The notes: generated by a model from the letters alone, not told the origin. Shown: positions 10,039 through 19,419, numbered from the stretch's first letter. The stretch: 64,000 nt of DNA from Olsenella sp. An270 (GCF_002159735.1 NZ_NFJF01000001.1:124001-188000), one strand, 5' to 3'. Program-made: numbers and translations.

Positions 10039-12063
10039 CTACTCGAGCTCGAAGGCGCCGGTGTAGAGCTGGTAGTACGTGCCTTTCTTGGCGATCAGCT
10101 CGTCGTGGGTGCCGCGCTCGATGATGCGGCCGTGGTCCAGGACGATGATCGCGTCGGAGTTGCGCACCGTGGAGAGGCGGTGTGCGATCACGAACGTGGT
10201 GCGACCGGTCATGAGCGCGTCCATGCCGCGCTGGACGATCTCCTCGGTGTGGGTGTCGATCGAGGACGTTGCCTCGTCGAGGATCATCACTGGCGGGTCT
10301 GCGACGGCGCAGCGCGCGATTGAGAGCAGCTGGCGCTGGCCCTGCGACAGGTTGGAGCCGTTGTCGGTCAGCATGGTGTTGTAGCCCTCGGGCAGGCGCT
10401 TGATGAAGCCGTCGGCGCCCACCAGGCGCGCCGCCGCCATGCACTCCTCGTCGGAGGCGTCGAGCCGGCCAAAGCGGATGTTGTCCATGACGGTGCCCGT
10501 GAACAGGTTCACGTCCTGGAGCACCACGCCGAGCGAGCGGCGCAGGTCCGGCTTCTTGATCTTGTTGATGTTGATGCCGTCGTAGCGGATCTTGCCGTCG
10601 GCGATGTCGTAGAAGCGGTTGATGAGGTTGGTAATCGTGGTCTTGCCCGCGCCGGTGGCGCCGACGAAGGCGACCTTCTGGCCGGGCTTTGCCCAGACGC
10701 TCACGTCGTGCAGGACCGTGTGGCCCGGGCGGTAGGCAAAGTCCACGTCGAAGAGGCGCACGTCGCCGGCGAGCGGGGTGTAGGTGAGCGAGCCGTCGCC
10801 GTGCGGGTGGCGCCACGCCCACTGGCCGGCCCAGTCGTGCGCGCGGCGGTCGCACTCGCGGACGTTGCCGTCGCGGTCGATCGTGCAGGCCACGAGCTCG
10901 ACGTAGCCCTCGTCGTGCTCGACCGGCTCGTCCATGAGCTCGAAGATGCGCTCGGCGCCGGCGAGGCCCATGACGACGGAGTTGATCTGCTGGGAGATCT
11001 GGCCGATCTGGCCGGCGAACTGCTTGGTCATGTTGAGGAACGGCACCGTGACGGCAATCGAGAAGGGCAGGCCCGAGATGGAGAGGTTGGGCACGCCGGT
11101 CTCGATGAACACACCGCCCACCAGCGCCACGATGACGTAGATCAGGTTGCCGAGGTTCATGAGGATCGGGCCGAGCGTGTTGGTGTACATGTTCGCGGCG
11201 CGGCTCGCCTCGAAGAGGCGGCGGTTGCGCACGTCGAAGTCCTCCTGCGCGGCATCCTCGTGGCAGAAGACCTTGACCACGCGCTGGCCGTTCATGACCT
11301 CCTCGACGTGGCCCTCGACGATGCCGATCTCCTTCTGCTGCGCCACGAAGTTGCGTGCGGAGCGCCCGCCGAGCTGCTTGGTCATGTAGGCCATGAAGAG
11401 CACGCCCGCCACGACGACGAGGCACATCCACACGCTGTAGTAGACCATGACGGAGATGACCGAGACGCAGGTGACGAACGTCAGCGTGATGTTGGGCAGC
11501 GACTGGCCGATCATCTGGCGCAGGGCGTCGATGTCGTTGGTGTAGTGGCTCATGATGTCGCCGCGCTGGTGCTGGTCAAAGTAGCTGATCGGCAGGTCCT
11601 GCATGTGGCCAAAGAGCTGCTCGCGGAACTTCTCGAGCGAGCCCTGCGTGATGATCGCCATCGCGCGGGTCCAGGTGAAGTTGAGGACGAGCGAGACCAC
11701 GTAGATGCCGACGAGCGTGAGCACGAGCGAGCCCACCTGGCCGGCGACGGACTCCCAGTCGCCGCTCTCCCAGTTGGCGGTCACGATCTCGAGCGTCCGC
11801 TGCATGAACGTGGCGGGCAGGGCCGAGAGCACGGCGGAGACCACGATGCAGAGGATGACGAGGGGCAGCATCTTGGGATAGAACGAGAAGAGCGTCCTGA
11901 TGAGGCGTCCGAGCGTCTTGCCGCGCCCGCCGCGGCGGCGCTGCTGCGGCACCTGGCGGCCGGCGACGTTCTGGCGCTCCGGCTCGCGCTCGGGCTCGGT
12001 CGGCTGGTTGGAGCCGGTGACGTTCTTGAGGATGCTCTCGGCGGAGTTGTTCCTAGCGGCCAT
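10039..12063 (-). CDS. ABC exporter half-transporter, catalytically complete subunit (pair 2)
   Basis: 674 residues from ATG 12063, which has GGAGGGAGGTGAG in front; a GTG three codons upstream is less likely. Same plan as the 5273-7204 protein: exporter transmembrane domain, the same rare linker insertion (CTIDRDGNVRECDRRAHDW), Walker A GATGAGKT, LSQGQ, Walker B VMILDE with catalytic Glu, and VIAHR switch His. It differs by a charged N-terminal extension of about 50 residues (RNNSAESILKNVTGS, then PEREPERQ and RRRGGRGK). The start overlaps the upstream partner by 11 bp. Clearly a tandem paralogue of pair 1. Confidence 0.9.
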   Translation of the reverse strand: MAARNNSAESILKNVTGSNQPTEPEREPERQNVAGRQVPQQRRRGGRGKTLGRLIRTLFSFYPKMLPLVILCIVVSAVLSALPATFMQRTLEIVTANWESGDWESVAGQVGSLVLTLVGIYVVSLVLNFTWTRAMAIITQGSLEKFREQLFGHMQDLPISYFDQHQRGDIMSHYTNDIDALRQMIGQSLPNITLTFVTCVSVISVMVYYSVWMCLVVVAGVLFMAYMTKQLGGRSARNFVAQQKEIGIVEGHVEEVMNGQRVVKVFCHEDAAQEDFDVRNRRLFEASRAANMYTNTLGPILMNLGNLIYVIVALVGGVFIETGVPNLSISGLPFSIAVTVPFLNMTKQFAGQIGQISQQINSVVMGLAGAERIFELMDEPVEHDEGYVELVACTIDRDGNVRECDRRAHDWAGQWAWRHPHGDGSLTYTPLAGDVRLFDVDFAYRPGHTVLHDVSVWAKPGQKVAFVGATGAGKTTITNLINRFYDIADGKIRYDGININKIKKPDLRRSLGVVLQDVNLFTGTVMDNIRFGRLDASDEECMAAARLVGADGFIKRLPEGYNTMLTDNGSNLSQGQRQLLSIARCAVADPPVMILDEATSSIDTHTEEIVQRGMDALMTGRTTFVIAHRLSTVRNSDAIIVLDHGRIIERGTHDELIAKKGTYYQLYTGAFELE

Positions 12064-13894
12064 CGGCCTCACCTCCCTCCACGGACGGTGCGTCCGCGGG
12101 CGCGTCGTCCTTCTCGGCCTCCTGGCTCGTGCGGCTCTGCGCGAGGTAGGTGTCGCGGTAGAACGGGCAGCTCTCGAGGAGCTCCTCGTGGGTGCCGAGC
12201 CCGGCGATGTGGCCGTTGTCCAGCACGAGGATGCGATCGGCGTCCTGCACCGAGCTCACGCGCTGGGCGATGATGATCTTGGTGGCCTCGGGCAGGTAGG
12301 TCTTGAGGCCCTCGCGGATCAGCGCGTCGGTCTTGGTGTCCACCGCCGAGGTGGAGTCGTCCAGGATCAGGACCTTGGGGTGCTTGAGCAGGGCTCGCGC
12401 GATGCACAGGCGCTGCTTCTGACCGCCGGAGACGTTGGTGCCGCCCTGCTCGATGTAGTAGTCGTACTGCTTGGGCAGGCCCTGGATGAACTCGTCGGCC
12501 TGGGCGAGCTTGCAGACCTCCACGAGCTCGTCGTAGGTGGCGTCTGCGTTGCCCCAGCGCAGGTTCTCCTTGATGGTGCCCGAGAAGAGCACGTTCTTCT
12601 GCAACACCACGGCGACGTTGTTGCGCAGGAACTCGAGGTCGTAGTCGCGCACGTCGACGCCGCCGACCTTGACGGAGCCCTCGGTGACGTCGTAGAGGCG
12701 GCTGATGAGGTTCACGAGCGAGGTCTTGGCGGAACCGGTGCCGCCCATGATGCCGATCGTCTCGCCGCTCTTGATGTGCAGGTCGATCTCGGCGAGGGCG
12801 CGGTGCTCGGCCTTCTCGGAGTACTTGAACGTCACGTTGTCGAAGTCGATCGAGCCGTCTGCCATCTCTGTCTCGGGGTGGGCGGGGTTCTTGATCGTGG
12901 GCTCGGTCGTGAGGACCTCGCAGATGCGCTCGGCGCTCTCCTGGGCCATCGTGATCATGGCGAAGACCATCGAGACCATCATGAGCGCCATGAGGATCAT
13001 GAAGCCGTAGGTGGTCAGTGCCGAGAGCTGGCCGACGTTCAGCAGCGTGCCCTGGCTGGAGATGATGAGGTAGCTGCCAAACTGCAGGGTCACGGCGAAG
13101 ACCGTGTAGACCGCGAAGTTCATCATCGGCGTGTTGAGCGCGAGGATCTTCTCGGCGCGGGTGAAGTCGGCGCAGACGTCCTGGGCGGCGCGGCCGAACT
13201 TCTCCTTCTCGTAGTCCTGGCGCACGTAGCTCTTGACGTCGCGCATGCCGGTGACGTTCTCCTCGATGGACTCGTTGAGGGCGTCGTACTTGTGGAAGAC
13301 CGAGCGGAAGATCGGGTGCACGGTGCGAACGACCTTGTAGAGGCCAAAGCCCAGGATCGGCACGATGATCACAAAGACCAGGGCGAGCGGGCCGGCCATG
13401 ATGAACGCCATGACGATGCCCGCGAGCAGAAGGAACGGGCAGCGGATGGCGGTTCGGATGATCATCATGTAGGCGAGCTGGACGTTGGTGATGTCCGTGG
13501 TGAGGCGCGTCACCAGCGAGCTCGACGAGAACTGGTCGATGTTGGCGAAGCTGAAGCGCTGCACCGCGGCAAAGACGTCGTGGCGCAGGTTCATCGCCAG
13601 GCCGCAGGAGGCCTGGCTGCAGGTGATGCCGGCGCCGATGCCAAAGGCGAGCGACGCGAGCGCCATGAGCACGAGCTGCAGCGCGTAGGGGAGCATGTCG
13701 GCGAGCGTGGCGCCGGCCTGGATGGCGTTGATCAGCTGGGCGGTGACGAAGGGGATCGCCACCTCCATCACGACCTCGCCCGAGACGATGATCGGCGTGG
13801 CGATCGAGGCCCCCTTGAACTCGCGGATGCTGCCGCCGATGATGCGGGCGATCTCGCGGCCCGTGAGCTCCTTCCCATCTTCTTTCTTCTTCAT
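12053..13894 (-). CDS. ABC exporter half-transporter, degenerate-site subunit (pair 2)
   Basis: 613 residues, ATG 13894 behind AAAGGAGT. Exporter transmembrane domain, then an NBD with GGTGSAKTS in the Walker A position, VSGGQ signature, Walker B LILDD (Asp for catalytic Glu) and IIIAQR (Gln for His): the degenerate half of an asymmetric exporter. It forms a two-gene operon with the gene at 10039. No regulator is attached, but its promoter carries the same operator as the MarR-led operon, so one regulator probably controls both pumps. Confidence 0.9.
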   Translation of the reverse strand: MKKKEDGKELTGREIARIIGGSIREFKGASIATPIIVSGEVVMEVAIPFVTAQLINAIQAGATLADMLPYALQLVLMALASLAFGIGAGITCSQASCGLAMNLRHDVFAAVQRFSFANIDQFSSSSLVTRLTTDITNVQLAYMMIIRTAIRCPFLLLAGIVMAFIMAGPLALVFVIIVPILGFGLYKVVRTVHPIFRSVFHKYDALNESIEENVTGMRDVKSYVRQDYEKEKFGRAAQDVCADFTRAEKILALNTPMMNFAVYTVFAVTLQFGSYLIISSQGTLLNVGQLSALTTYGFMILMALMMVSMVFAMITMAQESAERICEVLTTEPTIKNPAHPETEMADGSIDFDNVTFKYSEKAEHRALAEIDLHIKSGETIGIMGGTGSAKTSLVNLISRLYDVTEGSVKVGGVDVRDYDLEFLRNNVAVVLQKNVLFSGTIKENLRWGNADATYDELVEVCKLAQADEFIQGLPKQYDYYIEQGGTNVSGGQKQRLCIARALLKHPKVLILDDSTSAVDTKTDALIREGLKTYLPEATKIIIAQRVSSVQDADRILVLDNGHIAGLGTHEELLESCPFYRDTYLAQSRTSQEAEKDDAPADAPSVEGGEADGR

Positions 13895-13915
13895 GTGACT
13901 CCTTTCGACAAGGGG

Positions 13916-13976
13916 TCATTTTGAGGCGCGGCGGGGGAGATTTCAAGGTACCTTGCGATATTCGCTCGGTACCTGA
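13916..13976 (-). promoter_or_regulatory. promoter and MarR-type operator of exporter operon 2
   Basis: On the minus strand TTGAAA overlaps the operator and is followed after 17 bp by CAAAAT. The operator reads CAAGGTACC (13944-13952) - 15 bp - GGTACCTGA (13968-13976), with TGCGATATT in its centre, matching the 9551-9583 site in half-sites and spacing. Strong sequence match; control by the MarR protein is inferred. Confidence 0.75.
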
Positions 13977-14092
13977 CAAACCATCCACAAACGGAGGGCG
14001 CGGGAGACGAGAAGGACCTTTGTAAGGGTCCGCCGAACGGTAGAACCCGCAGGTGAGAAGAGTCGGCGAACGGAAGCTTACAATTCGGCGCC

Positions 14093-14137
14093 GTTTGTAA
14101 GGTGCTCTGTAAACCAATTGTAAGGAGCTGTCAGGCC
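14093..14137 (+). promoter_or_regulatory. Pho-box-like 11-bp direct repeats upstream of pstS
   Basis: Four helically phased copies of a 7-mer at an 11-bp period: TTGTAAG (from 14095), CTGTAAA (14106), TTGTAAG (14117) and CTGTCAG (14128). An isolated TTGTAAGG also lies at 14020. Direct repeats at 11 bp are how PhoB/PhoP-type regulators bind in tandem. They lie about 115 bp before the pstS start codon, and the matching response regulator is encoded at 19420. Binding itself is inference. Confidence 0.65.
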
Positions 14138-14250
14138 ACCGTAATGCATCGCGAATGAGGGGCGAGAAGGACGCGGCGCCTCCTAGGATTCTCGCTGAAC
14201 CGGTCGAAGCCCCGCGGGGCGTCGGCCACATCCACGGGAAAGGATCGTTC

Positions 14251-15204
14251 ATGTCCAAGCTTGATCTCACGCGTCGTCAGTTCATGGGCGTCTTTGGCGC
14301 CACCGCCGCCATCGCCGGCCTCGCCGCCTGCGGCGGCAACACCGCGTCCGACACCACCGCCGAGGGTGACGAGGGCGCCGCCGACGCCGCGCTCGCCGGC
14401 TCCATCTCCTGCTCCGGCGCCACCTCCTTCCAGCCGCTCGTCGAGAAGGCCGCCGATGCCTTCATGGAGGCCAACGGCGACGTCTCCATCGCCATCTCCG
14501 CCGGCGGCTCCGGCCAGGGCCTCTCGCAGGTCGCCGAGGGCTCCGTCCAGATCGGCCGCTCCGACGTCTTCGCCGAGGAGAAGCTCGAGGCCGACCAGCT
14601 CGAGAACCTCGTCGACAACCAGGTCTGCATCGTCGGCATGGGCCCGATCGTGAACGCCAACGTCGACGTCGACGACATCACGACCGACCAGCTCAAGGGC
14701 ATCTTCCTCGGCCAGATCACCGACTGGTCCGAGGTCGGCGGCACCGCGGGCGCCATCCAGGTCATCCAGCGCGAGGCCGGCTCCGGCACCCGCGCCACCT
14801 TCGAGAACGCCGTCCTTGCCGGCGAGACCGCCCCGGACAGCTTCCGCCCGGTCGCCGAGGTAGACTCCTCGGGCACCGTCGTCGAGCAGGTCGCCGCGAC
14901 CGAGGGCTCCATCTCCTACGTCGCCTTCAACTACATGGAGAACGACGGCATCAAGGCCCTCTCCGTCGATGGCATCGACCCCACGCAGGAGAACGTCGAG
15001 AACGGCGACTTCCTGATCTGGGCCTACGAGCACATGTACACCCGCTCCGACGAGGACGAGGCCACCGCGCCCGTGACCAAGGCCTTCATCGAGTTCATGC
15101 TCTCCGAGGACTTTGCCGCCACCGTTGTGGAGGAGGGCTTCATCCCCATGGGCGACATGAAGGTCCAGAAGGACGCCGAGGGCAACGTCACCCCGGTCGC
15201 CTAA
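14251..15204 (+). CDS. pstS: phosphate ABC transporter substrate-binding lipoprotein PstS
   Basis: 317 residues from ATG 14251 with GGGAAAGGA in front. The signal peptide has a twin-arginine-like start (TRRQFMG) and a lipobox LAAC with lipidated Cys27. The mature part matches the PstS fold: GATSFQPLVEKAA, SAGGSGQGLSQV and the phosphate-coordinating EAGSGTRATF. It binds phosphate outside the membrane and passes it to PstCA. First gene of the pst operon and preceded by Pho-box-like repeats. The GC-rich hairpin right after it probably lets pstS be expressed more than the rest. Confidence 0.95.
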   Translation: MSKLDLTRRQFMGVFGATAAIAGLAACGGNTASDTTAEGDEGAADAALAGSISCSGATSFQPLVEKAADAFMEANGDVSIAISAGGSGQGLSQVAEGSVQIGRSDVFAEEKLEADQLENLVDNQVCIVGMGPIVNANVDVDDITTDQLKGIFLGQITDWSEVGGTAGAIQVIQREAGSGTRATFENAVLAGETAPDSFRPVAEVDSSGTVVEQVAATEGSISYVAFNYMENDGIKALSVDGIDPTQENVENGDFLIWAYEHMYTRSDEDEATAPVTKAFIEFMLSEDFAATVVEEGFIPMGDMKVQKDAEGNVTPVA

Positions 15205-15225
15205 CCCAGACCCCAATTCCCTGTT

Positions 15226-15256
15226 GGCGGCGTCCCCCATGCGCGGGGGCGCCGCC
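15226..15256 (+). terminator. stem-loop between pstS and pstC
   Basis: GGCGGCG and CCCCC on the left pair with GGGGG and CGCCGCC on the right around a short ATGCGC loop, with one bulged T. No U-tract follows, so it is more likely a 3'-end stabiliser or partial terminator for pstS mRNA than a full stop; such hairpins are common after binding-protein genes. Confidence 0.5.
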
Positions 15257-15283
15257 GTCCCCTGACGAGAAAGGCTCTCCCAC

Positions 15284-16183
15284 ATGGCACAGCTCATGCC
15301 CAAGCGGAGGCTCGAGAACATAGGCCTGGGCATCACCGGCTTCTGCGTCGCGCTCGTCGCCCTTGTCGTCGTCACGCTGATCTTCATGGTGGCCCAGCAG
15401 GGCCTCTCCACGTTCTTTGTCGACGGCATGGACCCAATTGCGTTCTTCACCGGCCAGAACTGGATCCCCGAACAGGAGCGCTACGGCGCGCTGCCCATGA
15501 TCGTGGGCTCCTTCGCCGTGACGCTGCTCTCGACCCTCTTTGCCCTGCCCATCGCCATCGGATCGGCGATCTTTGTCGTGGAGGTCGCGCCCGGCTTTGG
15601 CCGCCGCGTCTTCCAACCGGTGATCGAGCTTCTGGTGGGCATCCCCTCGGTCGTCTACGGCGTGCTCGGCCTCTACGTGATCAACTCGCTCGTGAAGGCC
15701 ATCTTCGGCGACGCCGCGCCCACCGGCGCGGGCATCCTCTCCGGCGCGCTCGTGCTCGCCATCATGATCTTGCCGACGATCACCACGCTCTCGATGGACG
15801 CTCTGCGCGCGGTTCCCAACCAGTATCGCGAGGGCTCCTACGCCCTGGGCTGCACGCGCTGGCAGACCACCTGGAACGTGGTCCTCAAGAGCGCCACGCC
15901 CTCGCTCATGACGGCGGTCATCCTCGGCATGACGCGTGCCTTCGGCGAGACGCTCGCCGTCCAGATGGTCATCGGCGGCGTCGAGCGCTCCATGCCCACC
16001 GGTCTTCTCGACCCGGCCTCCACGCTCACGGCGGCGCTCACGGCCGGCCTCTCCAACGCGGTCTCGGGTTCCGAGTACTACCACGCCCTGTGGACCCTCG
16101 GCCTGCTTCTTCTCGTCATGTCACTCGTCTTCATCATGATCATCCACCTCATCGGCCGAAAGGGGGCAAAGGCAAATGGCTAA
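15284..16183 (+). CDS. pstC: phosphate ABC transporter permease PstC
   Basis: 299 residues, ATG 15284 behind GAGAAAGG. Six hydrophobic segments and the PstC/binding-protein-dependent permease EAA loop (MDALRAVPNQYREGSYALG, then CTRWQTTWNVVLKSA). Together with PstA it forms the membrane channel of the high-affinity phosphate importer. It overlaps pstA by 8 bp, which indicates translational coupling. Confidence 0.95.
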   Translation: MAQLMPKRRLENIGLGITGFCVALVALVVVTLIFMVAQQGLSTFFVDGMDPIAFFTGQNWIPEQERYGALPMIVGSFAVTLLSTLFALPIAIGSAIFVVEVAPGFGRRVFQPVIELLVGIPSVVYGVLGLYVINSLVKAIFGDAAPTGAGILSGALVLAIMILPTITTLSMDALRAVPNQYREGSYALGCTRWQTTWNVVLKSATPSLMTAVILGMTRAFGETLAVQMVIGGVERSMPTGLLDPASTLTAALTAGLSNAVSGSEYYHALWTLGLLLLVMSLVFIMIIHLIGRKGAKANG

Positions 16184-17087
16184 CCGCTCCCTCGACGCGC
16201 ACGTCGCGCGCATCGACCGTCAGGACAAGATCGCCACGGGCATCCTCACCGTGATCGTGGGCCTGGTCATCCTGCTCGTCGTCTCGATCATCGCCTACAT
16301 CATCGTCCGCGGCGCCGGCCGCGCGCTCACCCCCGGGTTCCTCACCAACCCCTACAACGACGAGGTGCTCCCCGGCATCCTCTACCAGCTGTGGGACTCG
16401 TTCTACCTGCTTCTGGTGACGCTCGTCATCTCGGTGCCCATCTCGCTCGGCGCGGCGATCTTCCTCGTGGAGTACGCGCCCGACAACTGGGTCACCTCCG
16501 CGGCCAAGACGGCCATCGAGACGCTCTCGTCGCTGCCCTCGATCGTGGTCGGCATGTTCGGCTCGCTGTTCTTCGTGGTGACGCTCGGCTGGGGAATCTC
16601 GATCATCGCCGGCGCCTGCGCCCTCACGATGTTCAACATCCCCATCCTCGTCCGCACCATCCAGCAGGCGCTCGAGGACGTGCCGCGCAGCCAGCGCGAC
16701 GCAGCGCTCGCGATGGGTCTCACGCGCTGGGAGACCACGCTCAACGTGCTGCTCCCCGCCGCCATGCCTGCGATCGTGACCGGAATCGTGCTCTCTGCGG
16801 GCCGCGTCTTCGGCGAGGCCGCCGCGCTGATCTTCACGGCCGGCTCCGCGCCCGCGCGCCTGAACTTTGCGTCCGTCAACTTCCTGAGCCCCACCAACCC
16901 CTTCAACATCTTCCGCCCGGCCTGCTCGCTCGCCGTCTACATCTGGCGTCTCACCTCCGAGCCCACGGCCGGCTCCACGGAGATCGTCTGGGGCACGGCC
17001 ACGATCCTGCTCGCCTGCGTGCTCCTGTTCAACATCCTTGCCCGCCTGCTCGGCAAGTTCCTCTCGAGGAGGCTGACCGCCGAATGA
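16176..17087 (+). CDS. pstA: phosphate ABC transporter permease PstA
   Basis: 303 residues. An N-terminal helix (IVGLVILLVVSIIAYIIV) and further membrane spans; EAA loop ALEDVPRSQRDAALAMGL then TRWETTLNVLLPAAM. Second permease of the Pst importer. The start lies inside pstC and the stop overlaps the pstB start in an ATGA arrangement. Confidence 0.95.
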   Translation: MANRSLDAHVARIDRQDKIATGILTVIVGLVILLVVSIIAYIIVRGAGRALTPGFLTNPYNDEVLPGILYQLWDSFYLLLVTLVISVPISLGAAIFLVEYAPDNWVTSAAKTAIETLSSLPSIVVGMFGSLFFVVTLGWGISIIAGACALTMFNIPILVRTIQQALEDVPRSQRDAALAMGLTRWETTLNVLLPAAMPAIVTGIVLSAGRVFGEAAALIFTAGSAPARLNFASVNFLSPTNPFNIFRPACSLAVYIWRLTSEPTAGSTEIVWGTATILLACVLLFNILARLLGKFLSRRLTAE

Positions 17088-17893
17088 CAGACACCACCAC
17101 CATCCAGGACCAGGCTGCGGGCGAGAAGAACCTCCCGCTGCTGCGCACCAAGGACGTGACGGTCACCTACGACCTCACGCATGAGGCCCTGCACAAGACC
17201 TCGCTCGACTTTGAGGGCGGCCAGGTCACGGCGCTCATCGGCCCGTCCGGCTGCGGCAAGTCCACGTTCCTGCGCTGCCTGAACCTCATGAACCGCGAGA
17301 TCCCCCGCTGCTCGGTGGGCGGCCAGATCCTCTACCACGGCCGCGACATCAACACGCCCAAGGAGAACCTCTTCGAGCTTCGCAAGTCGATCGGCATGGT
17401 CTTCCAGCAGCCCACGCCCTTCCGCAAGTCGATCCGCGAGAATATCCTCTTTGCCCCCAAGAAGCACGGGCGCGTGCGGACCAAGGCGGAGGAGGACGAG
17501 CTCGTGGAGACGTCGCTGAGGCAGGCGGCGCTCTGGGACGAGGTCAAGGACAAGCTGCGCCAGTCGGCGCACGCCCTCTCCGGCGGCCAGCAGCAGCGCC
17601 TGTGCATCGCGCGCACGCTGGCAATGAAGCCGGACGTGGTGCTCTTCGACGAGCCGTGCTCGGCGCTCGACCCGATCTCCACGTTCGCGATCGAGGAGAC
17701 GATCCGCGACATCGCCGCGAGCGGCATCTGCGAGATCATCGTCACCCACAACATGGAGCAGGCCACGCGCGTCTCGGACCGCACGGCGTTTTTCTACGTG
17801 GGCGACATGATCGAGACGGGCACCACGCAGCAGATCTTCTCGGACCCGCACGACCAGCGCCTCGTCGACTACCTGACGGGCCGCTTTGGCTAG
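17084..17893 (+). CDS. pstB: phosphate ABC transporter ATPase PstB (copy 1)
   Basis: 269 residues. Complete ABC ATPase: Walker [10 protein letters not shown], PstB-type Q-loop region (VFQQPTPF), signature [16 protein letters not shown], Walker [14 protein letters not shown] and H-loop IVTHN. Start overlaps the pstA stop by 4 bp. A second pstB follows directly; two PstB proteins per operon are known in several Gram-positive lineages. The more divergent active-site neighbourhood (EPCSALDP rather than EPTSALDP) makes this the less canonical copy. Confidence 0.93.
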   Translation: MTDTTTIQDQAAGEKNLPLLRTKDVTVTYDLTHEALHKTSLDFEGGQVTALIGPSGCGKSTFLRCLNLMNREIPRCSVGGQILYHGRDINTPKENLFELRKSIGMVFQQPTPFRKSIRENILFAPKKHGRVRTKAEEDELVETSLRQAALWDEVKDKLRQSAHALSGGQQQRLCIARTLAMKPDVVLFDEPCSALDPISTFAIEETIRDIAASGICEIIVTHNMEQATRVSDRTAFFYVGDMIETGTTQQIFSDPHDQRLVDYLTGRFG

Positions 17894-17903
17894 GGGGAGG
17901 AAC

Positions 17904-18698
17904 ATGGACACAGAGCTTAACGAGAGCGTCTACCGCTCCCTGGACGGGGCCGACACCGCCATCAGCATCCGCGACTTCGACCTGTGGTACGGCGACTTCC
18001 AGGCCCTCAAGAACATCAGCCTGGAGATCCCGCGCAACCGTGCCACGGCCTTCATCGGCCCCTCGGGCTGCGGCAAGTCCACGCTGCTGCGCACGTTCAA
18101 CCGCATGTGCGACTTCGTGGAGAGCGTGCGCACCGAGGGCACGATCGAGTTCGACGGCCAGGACATCTTCAAGATGGACGCCAACGCGCTTCGCGTCTAC
18201 GTGGGCATGGTCTTCCAGCACCCCAACCCGTTCCCGATGAGCATCCGCGAGAACATCCTCTACGGCCCCCGGCGCATGGGACGCCTCACCAAGGACGAGG
18301 CCGACGAGATCGTCGAGCGCTGCCTCACGCGCGCCGCGCTCTGGGACGAGGTCAAGGACGACCTGGACAAGAGCGGTCTGGGCCTCTCCGGCGGCCAGCA
18401 GCAGCGCCTCTGCATCGCGCGCGCCCTCGCCACCGACCCCGAGGTCCTGCTCATGGACGAGCCCACCTCGGCGCTCGACCCCATCTCCACGAGCATGGTC
18501 GAGGAGCTCATGAGCGAGCTCTCCCAGGACCACACCGTGGTCGTCGTGACCCACAACATGCAGCAGGCCGCCCGCGTGGCCGACAAGACCGTCTTCTTCT
18601 ACCTCGGTGAGCTCATCGAGGAGGCGCCCACCCGCGAGTTCTTCGCCAACCCGCGCGAGCAGCGCACGCAGGAATACCTATCAGGGAGGTTCAGCTAA
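17904..18698 (+). CDS. pstB: phosphate ABC transporter ATPase PstB (copy 2)
   Basis: 264 residues from ATG 17904, preceded by GGGGGAGG; an in-frame TTG at 17886 inside the previous gene is unlikely. Motifs: [55 protein letters not shown]. Canonical PstB. It ends in TAATG, sharing one base with the phoU start. Confidence 0.94.
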   Translation: MDTELNESVYRSLDGADTAISIRDFDLWYGDFQALKNISLEIPRNRATAFIGPSGCGKSTLLRTFNRMCDFVESVRTEGTIEFDGQDIFKMDANALRVYVGMVFQHPNPFPMSIRENILYGPRRMGRLTKDEADEIVERCLTRAALWDEVKDDLDKSGLGLSGGQQQRLCIARALATDPEVLLMDEPTSALDPISTSMVEELMSELSQDHTVVVVTHNMQQAARVADKTVFFYLGELIEEAPTREFFANPREQRTQEYLSGRFS

Positions 18699-19381
18699 TG
18701 TCCGCAGCAGCAACCCGCTCCAAGTTCACCAAGCAGCTCGACGACATCGAGGAGTACCTGAGGCGCCTCACCGAGAAGTGCGCCTCCGACGTGCGCGCCG
18801 CGGGCCTCGCCGCCACGGGCGACAAGGGCGCCGCCGAGGGCGTCATGTCCGGGCGCAAGAACGAGGACCGTCTCCGCAACGCGATCGAGGAGAACTGCCT
18901 TGACGTGATGCTGCTCCAGCAGCCGCTCATCGGCGAGGACCTGCGCTTCGTCTCGGGCGCGTTCCGCATCGTCTCCGACCTCACGCACATCGACGGCATG
19001 ACGCGCGACATCGCCTTCCTCGTGGAGGAGATCCCGGCCAAGGCGGCAAAGAAGCTCACCGCCGAGTTCACCGAGATGTCCGAGTGCGCGGCCGCCATGG
19101 TCGAGCAGGCCGGCGCCGCCTTCGCCGCATCCGACGTGGAGGGTGCTCAGCGCGTCGTCGAGGAGGACAACCGCGTCAACGAGCTTTATGATGAGGTGGA
19201 GGGCAAGCTCGTGGAGCTGATCCGCGCCGGCAAGTCCTCCGCGCAGTACCTGCCCGAGCTCCTCATGGTGGCCAAGTACTTCGAGCGCATCGGCGACCTC
19301 GCCAAGCGCGTGGCCGCCTGGGCGATCTTCCGCGTCACGGGCGAGCACGTGGTGGCCGAGAAGGCGAGCCAGCAGCGCTAG
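18698..19381 (+). CDS. phoU: phosphate transport regulator PhoU
   Basis: 227 residues, all helical, with two PhoU repeats (about 20-105 and 120-210). Each carries the acidic metal-binding pattern; the second is recognisable as ELLMVAKYFERIGDLAKRVA. PhoU links Pst transport status to the sensor kinase and keeps the regulon off when phosphate is plentiful. Its place between pstB and the two-component genes fits that role. Confidence 0.93.
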   Translation: MSAAATRSKFTKQLDDIEEYLRRLTEKCASDVRAAGLAATGDKGAAEGVMSGRKNEDRLRNAIEENCLDVMLLQQPLIGEDLRFVSGAFRIVSDLTHIDGMTRDIAFLVEEIPAKAAKKLTAEFTEMSECAAAMVEQAGAAFAASDVEGAQRVVEEDNRVNELYDEVEGKLVELIRAGKSSAQYLPELLMVAKYFERIGDLAKRVAAWAIFRVTGEHVVAEKASQQR

Positions 19382-19419
19382 GGTTTCGCGCGTCGAGAGC
19401 AGAAGTGGGGAGAGAAGCG

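Noticed and set aside
17084-18698. Two pstB genes as a recent duplication or assembly error
   Set aside because: The two proteins differ throughout, and tandem pstB genes are known in other Gram-positive pst operons.
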